From Streptomyces hayashii (GTDB lineage: Bacteria; Actinomycetota; Actinomycetes; Streptomycetales; Streptomycetaceae): 64,000 bases of DNA. The stretch covers positions 28,141-92,140 of the forward strand of contig NZ_JAHHIU010000089.1 of the NCBI RefSeq assembly GCF_024539815.1, given 5' to 3'. Below the pieces are notes generated by a model that made no database searches, had not been told where the DNA came from, and was given only the letters and a program-made list of their open reading frames with translations. Positions 49,592 through 59,776 of the stretch are shown here, in pieces (position 1 is the first letter of the stretch; the number at the start of each line of letters is the position of its first letter). The position numbers and the translations under genes are program-made.

Positions 49592-50893
49592 TCAGTTGTC
49601 GTCCTCGTCGATGAGAAAACCGCGCATCGGCGAGGGAGCCTGGCCCATCGGGGAGGGACCCTGCGGACGTACCGGAGCCATCGGCTGAGTCATCGCCGGG
49701 GACATCTGCTGCTGACCGCCGTAGGACGGGGCGGCCGGGCTGGGAGCGCCCATGCCCGGGTTGCTGCCGTAGGACGGAGCGCTGGCGCCGGCCGGAGCCA
49801 TCGAGGGCGCCGGGGACGGCGGCAGGGAGGCCGTGGCCGGGGTGCGCGGCGGAGCGAGCGAGTCGTCGGCCTGGGTCTCCAGCTGACGCAGCTGGGACTC
49901 AAGGTACGACTTCAGACGCGTGCGGTACTCGCGCTCGAAGCCGCGCAGGTCCTCGACCTTGCGCTCCAGCGTGGCGCGGGCGGACTCCAGGGAGCCCATC
50001 GCGACGCGGTGCTTCTCCTGCGCGTCCCGCTCCAGGGCGTCGGCCTTGGCACGGGCGTCACGCTCAAGACCCTCGGCACGCGAACGCGCCTCACCGACGA
50101 TCTTGTTGGCCTCGGAACGCGCCTCGGCGATCGCCTGGTCGGCGGTCTGCTGAGCCAGCGAGAGGACACGCGCGGCGCTGTCGCCACCCGGACCCTGACC
50201 GGGGCCGCCCATCGGACCGCCCATGGGGCCGCCCATCGGACCGCCCATCTGCTGCTGCATGGGGGGCTGGCCGCCCATGCCCTGGCCCATGGGGCCCTGG
50301 CCCATCGGACCCTGACCCATCGGACCCTGACCCATCGGGCCGGGCCCCTGCGGGCCACCCTGTCCACCGGGACCGGCGGGCAGCTGCGGCGCACCGCTCG
50401 GCAGCTGGGGCGGGCCGCCCATGGGGCCGCCCATCTGCTGCTGCGGCGGGCCAGATATGCCGGCGGGCACCGGAGCGCCCGGACCTCGCATGCCCTGCTG
50501 CGGCATGCCCTGCGGAGGCATCCCCTGCTGAGGCATTCCGCCTTGCTGCATACCGCCCTGCTGCATGCCACCCTGCTGCATGCCACCCTGCTGCATGCCG
50601 CCTTGCTGCATACCGCCCTGCTGCATACCACCCTGCTGCATGCCGCCCTGCTGGGGCATTCCGCCCTGCTGCTGGTCCGGCTCGGGGGGCTTGCGCATGT
50701 TCTGCTGGTTCTGGGCAGCGGCGCGCGTGGCCGCGGCCAGTTTGGCGCGCAGGTCCTCGTTCTCGCGGAGCAGGCGCGTCAGTTCGGCTTCGACCTCATC
50801 GAGGAAGGCATCGACCTCGTCCTCGTCATAGCCTTCTCGGAGGCGGACGGTCGTGAACTGCTTGTTCCGCACGTCCTCGGGGGTCAACGGCAT
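49592..50893 (-). CDS. divIVA: Polar growth protein DivIVA
   Basis: Coiled-coil protein that marks hyphal tips and directs polar growth; essential in Streptomyces. 433 residues. The N-terminal membrane-binding DivIVA domain is [20 protein letters not shown], followed by the first coiled coil (to about 60), a long Gln/Gly/Met/Pro region with MQQGG repeats (about 75-220), the second coiled coil (about 230-340) and a Pro/Ser-rich tail ending IDEDDN. The linker is repetitive and variable. ATG 50891-50893. The gene ends the dcw cluster before a strong terminator. Confidence 0.96.
   Translation of the reverse strand: MPLTPEDVRNKQFTTVRLREGYDEDEVDAFLDEVEAELTRLLRENEDLRAKLAAATRAAAQNQQNMRKPPEPDQQQGGMPQQGGMQQGGMQQGGMQQGGMQQGGMQQGGMQQGGMQQGGMPQQGMPPQGMPQQGMRGPGAPVPAGISGPPQQQMGGPMGGPPQLPSGAPQLPAGPGGQGGPQGPGPMGQGPMGQGPMGQGPMGQGMGGQPPMQQQMGGPMGGPMGGPMGGPGQGPGGDSAARVLSLAQQTADQAIAEARSEANKIVGEARSRAEGLERDARAKADALERDAQEKHRVAMGSLESARATLERKVEDLRGFEREYRTRLKSYLESQLRQLETQADDSLAPPRTPATASLPPSPAPSMAPAGASAPSYGSNPGMGAPSPAAPSYGGQQQMSPAMTQPMAPVRPQGPSPMGQAPSPMRGFLIDEDDN
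50537..50672. repeat. 15-bp tandem repeat in divIVA
   Basis: About eight near-identical units of CTGCTGCATGCCACC encode the repeated MQQGG of the DivIVA linker; copies differ at a few third-codon positions. Confidence 0.85.
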
Positions 50894-50945
50894 CTCTTCA
50901 CCTCAACGTAGTCGTCGGCATCGGCAAGACGGTAGTTCACATCGC

Positions 50946-51230
50946 TCACAGCCGGCTCACGATCGAGATCAGGATGTAGACGATGATCATCAGTACGAAG
51001 AAGGACAGGTCGAGCGCCACGCCCCCGAGACGCAACGGCGGGATGACCCGCCGCAGAAGCTTGAGCGGTGGATCGGTGACAGTGTAAGTGGCCTCCAGAA
51101 CGACCACCATCGCCTTGCCGGGCTGCCATGAGCGGGCGAACTGGAAGACGTAGTCCATGACCAACCGGAAGATGAGCACGATGAGGAAGACCATCAGCGC
51201 GATGTAGACGACATCCAGGACCACGCTCAT
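50946..51230 (-). CDS. YggT-family membrane protein
   Basis: 94 residues with two membrane segments (about 3-25 and 70-92) and between them the conserved PPLKLLRRVIPPLRLGGVALDL. The family accompanies division genes in many bacteria and is thought to have an envelope role. It lies between sepF and divIVA; 52 bases separate it from divIVA. ATG 51228-51230. Confidence 0.9.
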   Translation of the reverse strand: MSVVLDVVYIALMVFLIVLIFRLVMDYVFQFARSWQPGKAMVVVLEATYTVTDPPLKLLRRVIPPLRLGGVALDLSFFVLMIIVYILISIVSRL

Positions 51231-51292
51231 GTTCGGTGCTTCCCTCTCCCCTGCTCTGTGCTGCTCAGTACTGCTTGTTCCGGTCTTGCGTC

Positions 51293-51934
51293 TCAGCTCT
51301 GGTTGAAGAACCCGCCCTCTGCGATGCGGGCCTTGTCCTCCGCCGTGACATCGACGTTAGCAGGCGACAACAGGAACACCTTCTGCGTCACCCGCTCGAT
51401 GCTGCCGTGAAGACCAAACACCAAACCGGCCGCAAAGTCGACAAGTCGCTTCGCGTCTGTGTCATCCATCTCAGTCAGATTCATGATCACCGGGGTGCCC
51501 TCACGGAAGTGTTCCCCGATGGTACGGGCCTCGTTGTAGGTCCGGGGGTGAAGCGTGGTGATCCGGTAAGGCTCTCGTTCGGACACGACCTTGGGCATGA
51601 TCACCGGTGCGTTCTTCTCCAGGGACTGACGTTCTTGTGTGATGGATGCCACGGGCGCGATACGCGCCGGACGTCCGGATTCCGCGGGGAGCGAAGCGGA
51701 TCGGGCCACCGGCTCACGCGGCGCGGGCGGCTGCACGATTCGCACCTCTTCGTCCCTTTGGGACTGGTGCGTACCGTGTGACTGGTGGGACGGCTCGTGT
51801 CGCCGGTGATCCCTCTCGGGTTCCGGGTCGAGCTCGGGTTCGAAGTCGTCGTCGGGGTCGAATCCCCGGCCGTCGTACCCATCGTCCTCCACGAGGCCGA
51901 GGTAGACCGCCATCTTGCGCATCGCGCCGGCCAT
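51293..51934 (-). CDS. sepF: Cell division protein SepF
   Basis: FtsZ partner that tethers Z rings to the membrane. 213 residues. The N-terminal amphipathic helix is [14 protein letters not shown], the middle (20-95) is acidic and disordered, and the C-terminal SepF domain holds [20 protein letters not shown] and [18 protein letters not shown]. The ATG at 51932-51934 has GGAGG nine bases upstream. There is a 128-base gap after yggS with an AT-rich stretch (52022-52040) that could hold its own promoter. Confidence 0.94.
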   Translation of the reverse strand: MAGAMRKMAVYLGLVEDDGYDGRGFDPDDDFEPELDPEPERDHRRHEPSHQSHGTHQSQRDEEVRIVQPPAPREPVARSASLPAESGRPARIAPVASITQERQSLEKNAPVIMPKVVSEREPYRITTLHPRTYNEARTIGEHFREGTPVIMNLTEMDDTDAKRLVDFAAGLVFGLHGSIERVTQKVFLLSPANVDVTAEDKARIAEGGFFNQS

Positions 51935-52006
51935 GCTCTGAGTCCTCCGCTCTGTGGTGGATCGACTTCCGACTGCCAAGTCCCGCGATCCACGTGGCCC
52001 TTGTGT

Positions 52007-52020
52007 CCGCCTTTCGGCGG
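52007..52020 (-). promoter_or_regulatory. Small hairpin and AT-rich stretch before sepF
   Basis: CCGCC/GGCGG stem with GAAA tetraloop on the minus strand, beside an AT-rich TAGAAAATATGG that may be a -10 region. By eye only. Confidence 0.3.
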
Positions 52021-52062
52021 TAATGACCATATTTTCTACTGTGGTCCGACTTCCTGGCGACG

Positions 52063-52782
52063 TTACCCGAGCCTGGGGCGGACTCCGAGTACCGCGGTGC
52101 CGACGCGTACATGTGTCGCTCCGGCCGCCACGGCCTCTTCGAGGTCCGCACTCATCCCTGCCGACACCATGTTCGCAGCCGGATGGGCTCTGCGCAGGTC
52201 AGTCGACAAATCCATCAACCGCCCGAACGCCTCCCGTTGGCGTCCCGCGTACTCCCCGGTCAGAGGTGCGACGGTCATCAGTCCGTCGATCCGCAGCCCC
52301 GGGGAGCCGGCGATCAGGTCGGCCAACTCCCCGACGCCGCCCGGGGCCACGCCCCCGCGCTCGCCCCGCCCGCTCGCCCCCGCGTCCAGGGCGACCTGGA
52401 CGAGACAGCCCACCTCGCGGCCGGCCCGCACGGCCTCCTTCGACAGGGCCGTCACCAGCCTGGCGCGGTCCACCGACTGCACCACGTCCGCGTAACCCAC
52501 CACGGAACGGACCTTGTTGGTCTGCAACTGCCCCACGAAGTGCCAGCTGAGCGGCAGGTCGGAGCACTCGGCCGCCTTGGGGGCCGCGTCCTGGTCCTTG
52601 TTCTCGGCGACGTGCCGCACCCCGAGCTCCGACAGGATCCGCACATCGCTCGCCGGGTAGGTCTTGGTGACCACGATCAGGGTCACGTCCTCCCGGGCGC
52701 GTCCGGCCGCCGAGCAGGCGGCGGCGATGCGCTCGCGAACTCTCACCAGATTCGCGGCGAGTTCGTCCTCACGGTCCGTCAT
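52063..52782 (-). CDS. YggS/PLPBP-family PLP-binding protein
   Basis: 239 residues, single TIM-barrel-type PLP protein of the YggS (PLP homeostasis) family. The PLP lysine is in [24 protein letters not shown] and the phosphate-binding [12 protein letters not shown] segment near the end are diagnostic. It probably buffers PLP and has no known reaction. ATG 52780-52782; an ATG two codons upstream (52786-52788) overlaps the preceding stop (TGATG) and may be the true start. Confidence 0.93.
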   Translation of the reverse strand: MTDREDELAANLVRVRERIAAACSAAGRAREDVTLIVVTKTYPASDVRILSELGVRHVAENKDQDAAPKAAECSDLPLSWHFVGQLQTNKVRSVVGYADVVQSVDRARLVTALSKEAVRAGREVGCLVQVALDAGASGRGERGGVAPGGVGELADLIAGSPGLRIDGLMTVAPLTGEYAGRQREAFGRLMDLSTDLRRAHPAANMVSAGMSADLEEAVAAGATHVRVGTAVLGVRPRLG

Positions 52783-52787
52783 GTGCA

Positions 52788-53516
52788 TCAGTCCAGCCAG
52801 ACATATCCCGCGAGTCGCCCCGTGGTGCGATCGCGGCGGTACGAGAAGTGATCGTCCGACTCCCGGGTGCACACGGGCGAGGCCGCCCGGTCGACCACCC
52901 CGAGCCGGTCGAGCTGCGCGTGCACCCCGGCGGTCACGTCGACCGCGGGAGTGCCCCAGCTCGTCTCGGCGTGCGCGGCCGGCTCGACGGCGGCCACCTC
53001 GGCGCGCATCGCCTCCGGCACCTCGTAGCACCGGCCGCACACGGCGGGGCCGGTGCGGGCCACGATCCGGGCGGGGTCGGCGCCGAGCGACCGCATCGCG
53101 TCGATCGCGGCGGGCACGATCCCGGCGACCATGCCGGGCCTTCCCGCGTGGGCGGCAGCGACCACCCCGGCCACCGGGTCGGCGAGCAGTACCGGCACGC
53201 AGTCCGCCGTCAGCACGGCGAGGGCGAGTCCGCGGGTCGCGGTCACCAGGGAGTCGACCGCGGGAATGTGCGGGGCGGTCCACGGTCCGGCGACCTCGGC
53301 CACCTCGTTGCCGTGCACCTGGTTCATCCAGACGACCCGGCCCGGGTCCAGCCCGAGCGACTTGGCGGCCAGTTCACGGTTGGCCCGCACGGCGTCGGGG
53401 TCGTCCCCGACCGCGCCGCCGAGGTTGAGCTGCTCATACGGAGCGGCGCTCACCCCGCCCCACCGGTCGGTGAAGGCGAAGTGCGCGCCGCTCACGCTCT
53501 CGCGCTGTCCTATCAC
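52788..53516 (-). CDS. pgeF: Peptidoglycan editing factor PgeF (YfiH)
   Basis: 242 residues of the YfiH/multicopper polyphenol oxidase fold, now known for removing wrongly incorporated Ser from UDP-MurNAc peptides. The conserved His and Cys are in [19 protein letters not shown] and AAAHAGRPG. Starts at GTG 53514-53516, overlapping the ftsZ stop (GTGA). The name rests on fold and context; the substrate is not proven here. Confidence 0.9.
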   Translation of the reverse strand: MIGQRESVSGAHFAFTDRWGGVSAAPYEQLNLGGAVGDDPDAVRANRELAAKSLGLDPGRVVWMNQVHGNEVAEVAGPWTAPHIPAVDSLVTATRGLALAVLTADCVPVLLADPVAGVVAAAHAGRPGMVAGIVPAAIDAMRSLGADPARIVARTGPAVCGRCYEVPEAMRAEVAAVEPAAHAETSWGTPAVDVTAGVHAQLDRLGVVDRAASPVCTRESDDHFSYRRDRTTGRLAGYVWLD

Positions 53517-54709
53517 TTCAGGAAGTCCGGCACGTCCAGTTCCTCGGCCGCGCTGTCCGTGTAGGTCCGCGACGGCGGCACCGGCGGGGAGACCGAGAGG
53601 TCGGCCGCCGGCTCGGGCGCCGGCTCCGGCTCCTCCTTCGGCGTGACGCTGCCGAGCGAGCCGAACGACGGACGGCTCTCGGGCTGCCGTACCGGAGTGG
53701 GCTCCTCGCGGCGGGCCGAGGACGAGGACGAGCCCATGACGGTCTCGCGGCGGGCCGGGGGCTGGCCCCCGTCGAAGCCGGCCGCGATCACGGTGACCCG
53801 GACCTCGTCGCCGAGCGCGTCGTCGATGACCGCGCCGAAGATGATGTTGGCCTCGGGGTGGGCCGCCTCGCTGACCAGCTGGGCGGCCTCGTTGATCTCG
53901 AACAGACCGAGGTCGGAGCCGCCGGAGATGGAGAGCAGCACACCGCGGGCGCCGTCGATGGAGGCCTCCAGCAGCGGCGAGGAGATCGCCATCTCCGCCG
54001 CGGCCACCGCGCGGTCGTCGCCGCGGGCCGAGCCGATGCCCATGAGAGCCGAACCGGCCTCGGACATGACCGACTTCACGTCGGCGAAGTCGAGGTTGAT
54101 CAGGCCGGGGGTGGTGATCAGGTCGGTGATGCCCTGGACACCGGAGAGCAGGACCTGGTCGGCCGACTTGAAGGCGTCCAGGACCGAGACCTGGCGGTCC
54201 GAGATGGACAGCAGCCGGTCGTTGGGGATGACGATGAGGGTGTCGACCTCTTCGCGGAGTTCGGCGATGCCGTCCTCGGCCTGGTTGGCGCGGCGCCGGC
54301 CCTCGAAGGTGAAGGGGCGGGTGACCACGCCGATGGTGAGGGCGCCCAGGTTGCGTGCGATGTTGGCCACGACGGGTGCGCCGCCGGTGCCGGTGCCGCC
54401 GCCCTCGCCGGCCGTCACGAAGACCATGTCGGCCCCCTTGAGGACCTCCTCGATCTCCTCGCGGTGATCCTCGGCCGCCTTGCGGCCGACGGCCGGGTTG
54501 GCGCCGGCGCCGAGTCCGCGGGTGAGTTCGCGGCCGACGTCGAGCTTGACGTCGGCGTCGCTCATCAACAGCGCCTGCGCGTCGGTGTTGATGGCGATGA
54601 ACTCGACGCCCTTGAGACCGACCTCGATCATCCGGTTGATGGCATTGACACCACCGCCGCCGACACCGATGACTTTGATGACTGCGAGGTAGTTCTGCGG
54701 TGCTGCCAC
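53513..54709 (-). CDS. ftsZ: Cell division protein FtsZ
   Basis: Tubulin-like GTPase that forms the Z ring, needed for sporulation septa in Streptomyces. 398 residues. The GTP-binding tubulin motif [10 protein letters not shown] is at 101-110, the [12 protein letters not shown]7 loop at about 205, and the C-terminal peptide [10 protein letters not shown] (residue 388 to the end) is the docking site for partners. Starts at GTG 54707-54709 with GAGAGG upstream. The 277-base spacer from ftsQ holds promoter-like elements. Confidence 0.98.
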   Translation of the reverse strand: MAAPQNYLAVIKVIGVGGGGVNAINRMIEVGLKGVEFIAINTDAQALLMSDADVKLDVGRELTRGLGAGANPAVGRKAAEDHREEIEEVLKGADMVFVTAGEGGGTGTGGAPVVANIARNLGALTIGVVTRPFTFEGRRRANQAEDGIAELREEVDTLIVIPNDRLLSISDRQVSVLDAFKSADQVLLSGVQGITDLITTPGLINLDFADVKSVMSEAGSALMGIGSARGDDRAVAAAEMAISSPLLEASIDGARGVLLSISGGSDLGLFEINEAAQLVSEAAHPEANIIFGAVIDDALGDEVRVTVIAAGFDGGQPPARRETVMGSSSSSARREEPTPVRQPESRPSFGSLGSVTPKEEPEPAPEPAADLSVSPPVPPSRTYTDSAAEELDVPDFLK

Positions 54710-54986
54710 GTCGAAGGCCTCTCGCCTCGAGTTACGTGTCGTCGCCTCGCAGATGATGCGATTCGACGACTGATGCCGAATGGGCCGGTCCGTTTCGCCG
54801 ACCCGAACCCTAACGCTGAAGTTTAGGGTTACCAGTGTGTCCGTTCCTTGAAGTCTTCTGAACAGGACACTAAGTCGACAAGTGGCGCCCGTTCAACGAA
54901 CACGCCGAACCTCCCGTTTTTCTTTTCACCCTATGTGATCAGCCGTGTCACTGCCCAACCAGGGTGCTGGCCTGCGCGAATGTGCG
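54710..54986 (-). promoter_or_regulatory. ftsQ-ftsZ spacer with candidate promoters and developmental sites
   Basis: No gene is present. Minus strand: TTGAAC-N17-TTAGTG and TTCAAG-N15-TAACCC are candidate promoters. An inverted repeat AACCCTAA (54806-54813)/TTAGGGTT (54823-54830) lies downstream. GACAC, the WhiA motif as I recall it, occurs at 54866-54870 (+), and as GTGTC at 54736-54740, 54837-54841 and 54945-54949. TCACCCTATGTGA (54926-54938) differs from the BldD core at one position. ftsZ is a known WhiA/WhiB and BldD target in Streptomyces. Confidence 0.5.
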
Positions 54987-55781
54987 TCAACTCCCCGATG
55001 ACGCAGGGGCGGTGGGAGCGCTGACATCGAAGTGCCGCGCGGCCGGGGCCGCTTTCATGAGAGCGGTCAGTGCGCGCCCCTTCGCGGCGCCCTTCTCGGC
55101 GCTCCCCCAGGCGACCGTGCGGCCGCGCCCCAGCTCCAGCGAGATGTCGTCGTAGGAGCGGACCTTGACGACCCGGGTCTCGCGCGCGACGGCGGCCGGG
55201 AGGGAACCGGCGGCCGCGACCGCCTCCCGCACCAGTCGCTCCTCGCCGAAGCGGCGCAGACTCGCGGCGGCCGAACGCGAGGAGGAAACGGCCGTTTCGA
55301 GAAGCGGCACCCCGCCGGGGGCTTCGGAAACCGTGGCGAAACGGACGCCTTCGTCGTCCACTTCCACGAACTTCGACCCTTTTCGCACCAGCAGAACCGG
55401 AGTGCGTTCGGTCACTTTCAGGTCGATTCCGTGCGGCCAGGAACGGACCACGTCCACCGAGTCGATCCGCGGCAGTTCCCTGCGCAGTCGCGCCCCGATC
55501 GCGTCGGTGTCGACGGAGACCAACGGCGCCCCGACGGGTACGCCGGCGGCCTCGCGCACCTGCTGCGGCGTCAGCACCGCCGTGCCCGAGACGCCGACGC
55601 TGCGCACCCGCAGCCACTGCGAGCCGTACAACGTCCAGACGACGCCGGCCCCCAGAAGGACGACGGCGCACGCCAGGATGACGATCACACGAAGCCGCCG
55701 TGTGCCCCGCCGCCGGACGAGGGGCGGGCCGGACGACTCCTGCTGGCGTGCACCGCGCTCGGCGGTGTCTGATCCGGCCAC
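54987..55781 (-). CDS. ftsQ: Cell division protein FtsQ
   Basis: Bitopic division protein, 264 residues. A basic cytosolic tail is followed by one membrane segment (about 32-52) and a POTRA domain (WLRVRSVGVSGTAVLTPQQV onward) that contacts FtsB/L. GTG at 55779-55781 (VAGSDTAERG) chosen; longer frames are Arg/Pro-rich noise. It follows murG by 26 bases. Confidence 0.93.
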   Translation of the reverse strand: MAGSDTAERGARQQESSGPPLVRRRGTRRLRVIVILACAVVLLGAGVVWTLYGSQWLRVRSVGVSGTAVLTPQQVREAAGVPVGAPLVSVDTDAIGARLRRELPRIDSVDVVRSWPHGIDLKVTERTPVLLVRKGSKFVEVDDEGVRFATVSEAPGGVPLLETAVSSSRSAAASLRRFGEERLVREAVAAAGSLPAAVARETRVVKVRSYDDISLELGRGRTVAWGSAEKGAAKGRALTALMKAAPAARHFDVSAPTAPASSGS

Positions 55782-55807
55782 GCTCCCTGCCCTTTCGTCA
55801 GACGTGC

Positions 55808-56905
55808 CTAACGGTGTGCACGAGAGGCGGCGATCGCCTCGTACACCAGGCCGACGAGCAGGTCGTCGGCGTCCCGGCGGCCGAACTCGCTGGCCGCGCG
55901 GGACATCTCGTACAGCCGGTGCGGGTCGGCGAGGACGGGCAGGACGGTCTCCCGGACCCACTCGGGGGTCAGTTCCGCGTCGTCGACCAGCAGTCCGCCG
56001 CCCGCCTTGACCACCGGCTGGGCGTTCAGCCGCTGTTCGCCGTTGCCGATGGGCAGCGGAACGTAGGCGGCCGGGAGTCCGACGGCGGAGAGCTCGGCGA
56101 CGGTCATCGCGCCCGCCCGGCAGAGCATCATGTCGGCGGCGGCGTACGCGAGGTCCATCCGCTCGACGTACGGTACCGGGATGTACGGGGGCATCCCCGG
56201 CATCTGCTGCACATGCGGCAGTTCGTTCTTCGGTCCGACCGCGTGCAGGATCTGGATGCCTGCCTGCTGCAGCCAGGGCGCGACCTGCTGGACGACCTCG
56301 TTGAGGCGGCGGGCGCCCTGCGAACCGCCGGAGACCAGCAGGGTCGGCAGGTTGGGGTCCAGGCCGAACATGTGCCGGGCCTCGGGGCGGGCCGCGGCGC
56401 GGTCCAGGGTGGCGATGGAGCGGCGCAGCGGGATGCCGATGTAGCGGGCGTCGCGCAGCTTGCTGTCGGGCGTGGAGACGGCGACCCGGGCCGCGTAACG
56501 CGAACCGATCTTGTTGGCCAGGCCGGGGCGGGCGTTGGCCTCGTGGACGACGATCGGCACGCCGAGGCGCTTGGCGGCGAGGTAGCCGGGCAGGGCCACG
56601 TAACCGCCGAAGCCGACGACGGCGTCCGCCTTGGTGCGCTCCAGGATCTGCTCGGCGGCCTTGATCGTGCCGCGCAGCCGGCCCGGGACGGTGATCAGCT
56701 CAGGGGTGGGCTTGCGCGGCAGCGGCACGGCGGGGATCAGCGCGAGCTCGTAACCCCGCTGCGGAACGAGCGTGGTCTCCAGGCCGCGCTCCGTGCCCAG
56801 AGCCGTGATCCCCACACCGGGGTCCTGCCTGCGCAGGGCGTCCGCGAGGGCGAGCGCGGGCTCGATGTGGCCGGCGGTCCCCCCACCAGCGAGTACGACA
56901 TGCAC
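55808..56905 (-). CDS. murG: UDP-GlcNAc:lipid I GlcNAc transferase MurG
   Basis: Adds GlcNAc to lipid I, forming lipid II at the inner membrane face. 365 residues, GT-B fold. The glycine loop GGGTAGHIEPA is at about 7-17; VSGGSQGAR and CRAGAMTVAEL form the C-terminal sugar-nucleotide site. The GTG at 56903-56905 lies 6 bases after the ftsW stop. Confidence 0.96.
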   Translation of the reverse strand: MHVVLAGGGTAGHIEPALALADALRRQDPGVGITALGTERGLETTLVPQRGYELALIPAVPLPRKPTPELITVPGRLRGTIKAAEQILERTKADAVVGFGGYVALPGYLAAKRLGVPIVVHEANARPGLANKIGSRYAARVAVSTPDSKLRDARYIGIPLRRSIATLDRAAARPEARHMFGLDPNLPTLLVSGGSQGARRLNEVVQQVAPWLQQAGIQILHAVGPKNELPHVQQMPGMPPYIPVPYVERMDLAYAAADMMLCRAGAMTVAELSAVGLPAAYVPLPIGNGEQRLNAQPVVKAGGGLLVDDAELTPEWVRETVLPVLADPHRLYEMSRAASEFGRRDADDLLVGLVYEAIAASRAHR

Positions 56906-56911
56906 CGAAAT

Positions 56912-58276
56912 TCACCGCTCTCCGGACGAGCGCGCCGCCGAGGCACGCCGTCGCATCGTGTTCCATCTCCGGGGACTCCGGTCGAACGCGGAGCCCCCCG
57001 ACCCCCGCTTTCTACCAAAGCGGGGATGCCGCATCGCAAGCGCCGCCCGCGCAGCGGGCTCGTCGCGTGCGAAGGCGATCAGCAGCCCGATGGCGAACAT
57101 GGTCGGCAGCAGGGCGGAGCCCCCGTAGGAGAACAGCGGGAGGGGGACGCCGGCGATCGGCAGCAGGCCGAGCACCGCACCGATGTTGATCACCGCCTGA
57201 GCGGTGATCCAGGTGGTCACACCTCCCGCGGCGTACCTCACGAAGGGGTCCTCCGTGCGTCCGGCCACGCGGATACCCGCATAGCCTAGAGCCGCGAACA
57301 GGGCGAGCACCGACAGCGTCCCCGCGAGGCCCAGTTCCTCGCCGGTGACGGCGAAGATGAAGTCGGTGTGCGCTTCGGGGAGTTGACCCCATTTCTCCAC
57401 GCTCGCGCCGAGTCCGGAGCCGAAGATCCCGCCGGAGGCCAGGGCGTAGATCCCGTGCACGGCCTGCCAGCAGGCGTCGCCCGGGCCGGGGTCCGTGGCG
57501 CCGATGCACTGAAGGCGGGCCATCCGGTTCGGGCTGGTCTTGATCAGGATCACACCGAGGGTGGCGGCGACCGACAGGACGCCGGCGAAGAGCCGGGTGG
57601 GCGCTCCCGCCAGCCACAGCAGGCCGAACAGGATCGCCGTCAGGATGATCGCCGTGCCCATGTCGCCGCCCAGCATGATCAGCCCGAGCAGCATGAACGC
57701 GACCGGCACCAGGGGCACCAGCATGTGCTTCCACTGCGCGAGCAGGTTCCTCTCCTGTTTGCGGGCGAGCAGATCGGCGCTCCACAGCACCAGCGCGAGC
57801 TTGCCGAACTCGCTGGGCTGGATCTGGAAGGAGCCGCCGAGCGAGATCCAGTTCTGGTTGCCGTTGACCGACATCCCTATCCCCGGCACCTGCACCAGGG
57901 CCATGAGGAAGACGGCGCCCGCGAGGATCGGATAGGCGAGCCCGCGGTGCAGTTTCACCGGCATCCGCGACGCGACGAGCAGCAGCACGGCGCCGATGGA
58001 CGCGGCCAGGAACTGTTTGCGGAAGAAGAACGAACCCGGCAACGACATCTGCAGCGCGGTGATCTGGGAGGCCGAGTAGACCATCACGAGGCCCAGCACG
58101 GTGATCAGCAGGCTGCCGCCGAAGATCAGGTAGTAGGCCGTCAGCGGTCGGTCCCAGGCCTTCTTGGCGCGCGTGTGGAGGCGCCGTACGGGGTTGTCGC
58201 GGCCCTGCCGGGAAGGGGCCGAGGGTCGGCGGACGGACCGCTGGACGGGCGGACGCCCGGTACGGCTACCAGGCAT
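56912..58276 (-). CDS. ftsW: Division SEDS glycosyltransferase FtsW
   Basis: 454 residues, about ten membrane segments. Polymerises lipid II with a partner class B PBP at the septum. The conserved SVNGNQNWISLGG and FQIQPSEFGKLALV are present, as are the FAVTGEELGL segment and the late LPLFSYGGSALLPTM. Basic tails of about 40 residues lie at each end. ATG 58274-58276; murD stops 87 bases upstream. Confidence 0.95.
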   Translation of the reverse strand: MPGSRTGRPPVQRSVRRPSAPSRQGRDNPVRRLHTRAKKAWDRPLTAYYLIFGGSLLITVLGLVMVYSASQITALQMSLPGSFFFRKQFLAASIGAVLLLVASRMPVKLHRGLAYPILAGAVFLMALVQVPGIGMSVNGNQNWISLGGSFQIQPSEFGKLALVLWSADLLARKQERNLLAQWKHMLVPLVPVAFMLLGLIMLGGDMGTAIILTAILFGLLWLAGAPTRLFAGVLSVAATLGVILIKTSPNRMARLQCIGATDPGPGDACWQAVHGIYALASGGIFGSGLGASVEKWGQLPEAHTDFIFAVTGEELGLAGTLSVLALFAALGYAGIRVAGRTEDPFVRYAAGGVTTWITAQAVINIGAVLGLLPIAGVPLPLFSYGGSALLPTMFAIGLLIAFARDEPAARAALAMRHPRFGRKRGSGGSAFDRSPRRWNTMRRRASAARSSGER

Positions 58277-58363
58277 CTGCCGCTCCGCACCCGCGATGTC
58301 CGCTGTACGTCGGCCGTGACGGTCCCACGCGTCCCTCCCAAGGTCGCCCGGCAGGCGGCCGGG

Positions 58364-59776
58364 TCAGGCGCCGAGTTCGCGAACGGCCTGTGCGAACGCG
58401 TCACCGCGCTGGTTGTAGTTGACGAACATGTCCATGGAGGCGCAGGCCGGGGCGAGGAGCACCGTGTCGCCTGCGACGGCGAGGCGCCGGGCCTCCTGGA
58501 CAGCCGCGAGCATCGCCCCAGTGTCGGTCCGGTCGAGGTCGACGACGGGTACTTCCGGGGCGTGTCGCGCCAGGGCTTCACGGATCAGGGCCCGGTCGGC
58601 GCCGATGAGCACCACGGCGCGAAGGCGCGCGGCCGACTCGGCCACGAGCTCGTCGAAGGTCGCGCCCTTGGCGAGTCCGCCCGCGATCCAGACGATCGAC
58701 CGGTAGGCAGCCAACGAGGCTTGCGCCGCATGCGTGTTGGTGGCCTTGGAGTCGTCGACGTAGGCGACGCCGTCCACGTCCGCCACGTGCGCGATGCGGT
58801 GGGCGTCCGGGGTGAAGGCCCGCAGACCGTCCCGGACGGCCCTGGGAGGCACCCCGAAGGCGCGTGCGAGGGCCGCGGCGGCAAGGGCGTTGGCGATGTT
58901 GTGCGGGGCCGGCGGGTCGACGTCCGAGACCTCGGCGAGTTCCTGGGCGTTCTTCTGCCGGTCCTCGACGAAGGCGCGGTCGACCAGGATGCCGTCCACC
59001 ACGCCGAGTTGGGACGGGGCGGGAGCGCCGAGGGTGAAACCGACGGCCCGGCAGCCCTCCTCGACGTCCGCCTCGCGCACCAGGTCCTCGGTGGCCTTGT
59101 CGGCCACGTTGTAGACACAGGCGATCCGATTGCCCTCGTAGACGCGGCCCTTGTCCTTGGCGTACGCCTCCATGGAGCCGTGCCAGTCGAGGTGGTCGGG
59201 GGCGAGGTTGAGGACGGCGGCGGAGTGGGCGCGCAGCGAGGGCGCCCAATGCAGCTGGTAGCTGGAGAGTTCGACGGCGAGGACGTCGTACTGCTCGTCC
59301 CCGGCCACCGCGTCCAGCAGCGAGACGCCGATGTTGCCGACGGCGGCCGTGCGCAGGCCGGCGGCCTCCAGGATCGAGGCCAGCATCCGGGTGGTGGTCG
59401 TCTTGCCGTTGGTGCCGGTGACGCAGAGCCAGGGGGCGGCCGGCCTGCCGTCCAGCCCCCTGAGCCGCCAGGCGAGTTCGACGTCGCCCCAGACCGGCAC
59501 CCCGGCCTCGTGCGCCGCCGTGAACAGCGGCTTGTCCGGCTTCCAGCCGGGTGCGGTGACGACGAGTTCGGCGCCGTCGGGCAGGGTGTCCCCGTCGCCG
59601 AGGCGCACGGTCACGCCCAGCGCCTCCAGTTCGGCGGCCTGCTCCCGCGCGCGGGCGTCGTCGCCGTCGTTGACGACGGTGACGTGCGCTCCGAGCCCGT
59701 GCAGCACCTTGGCCGCCGGGACGCCCGAGACGCCGAGTCCGGCGACGGTGACGTTCTTCCCCTGCCAGTCGGTCAC
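58364..59776 (-). CDS. murD: UDP-MurNAc-L-alanine:D-glutamate ligase
   Basis: Adds D-Glu to UDP-MurNAc-Ala. 470 residues. The ATP loop GTNGKTTTT, the central domain HLDWHGS segment and the C-terminal DDSKATN are present. I chose GTG 59774-59776 because it overlaps the mraY stop (GTGA); an ATG five codons upstream is possible. Confidence 0.96.
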   Translation of the reverse strand: MTDWQGKNVTVAGLGVSGVPAAKVLHGLGAHVTVVNDGDDARAREQAAELEALGVTVRLGDGDTLPDGAELVVTAPGWKPDKPLFTAAHEAGVPVWGDVELAWRLRGLDGRPAAPWLCVTGTNGKTTTTRMLASILEAAGLRTAAVGNIGVSLLDAVAGDEQYDVLAVELSSYQLHWAPSLRAHSAAVLNLAPDHLDWHGSMEAYAKDKGRVYEGNRIACVYNVADKATEDLVREADVEEGCRAVGFTLGAPAPSQLGVVDGILVDRAFVEDRQKNAQELAEVSDVDPPAPHNIANALAAAALARAFGVPPRAVRDGLRAFTPDAHRIAHVADVDGVAYVDDSKATNTHAAQASLAAYRSIVWIAGGLAKGATFDELVAESAARLRAVVLIGADRALIREALARHAPEVPVVDLDRTDTGAMLAAVQEARRLAVAGDTVLLAPACASMDMFVNYNQRGDAFAQAVRELGA

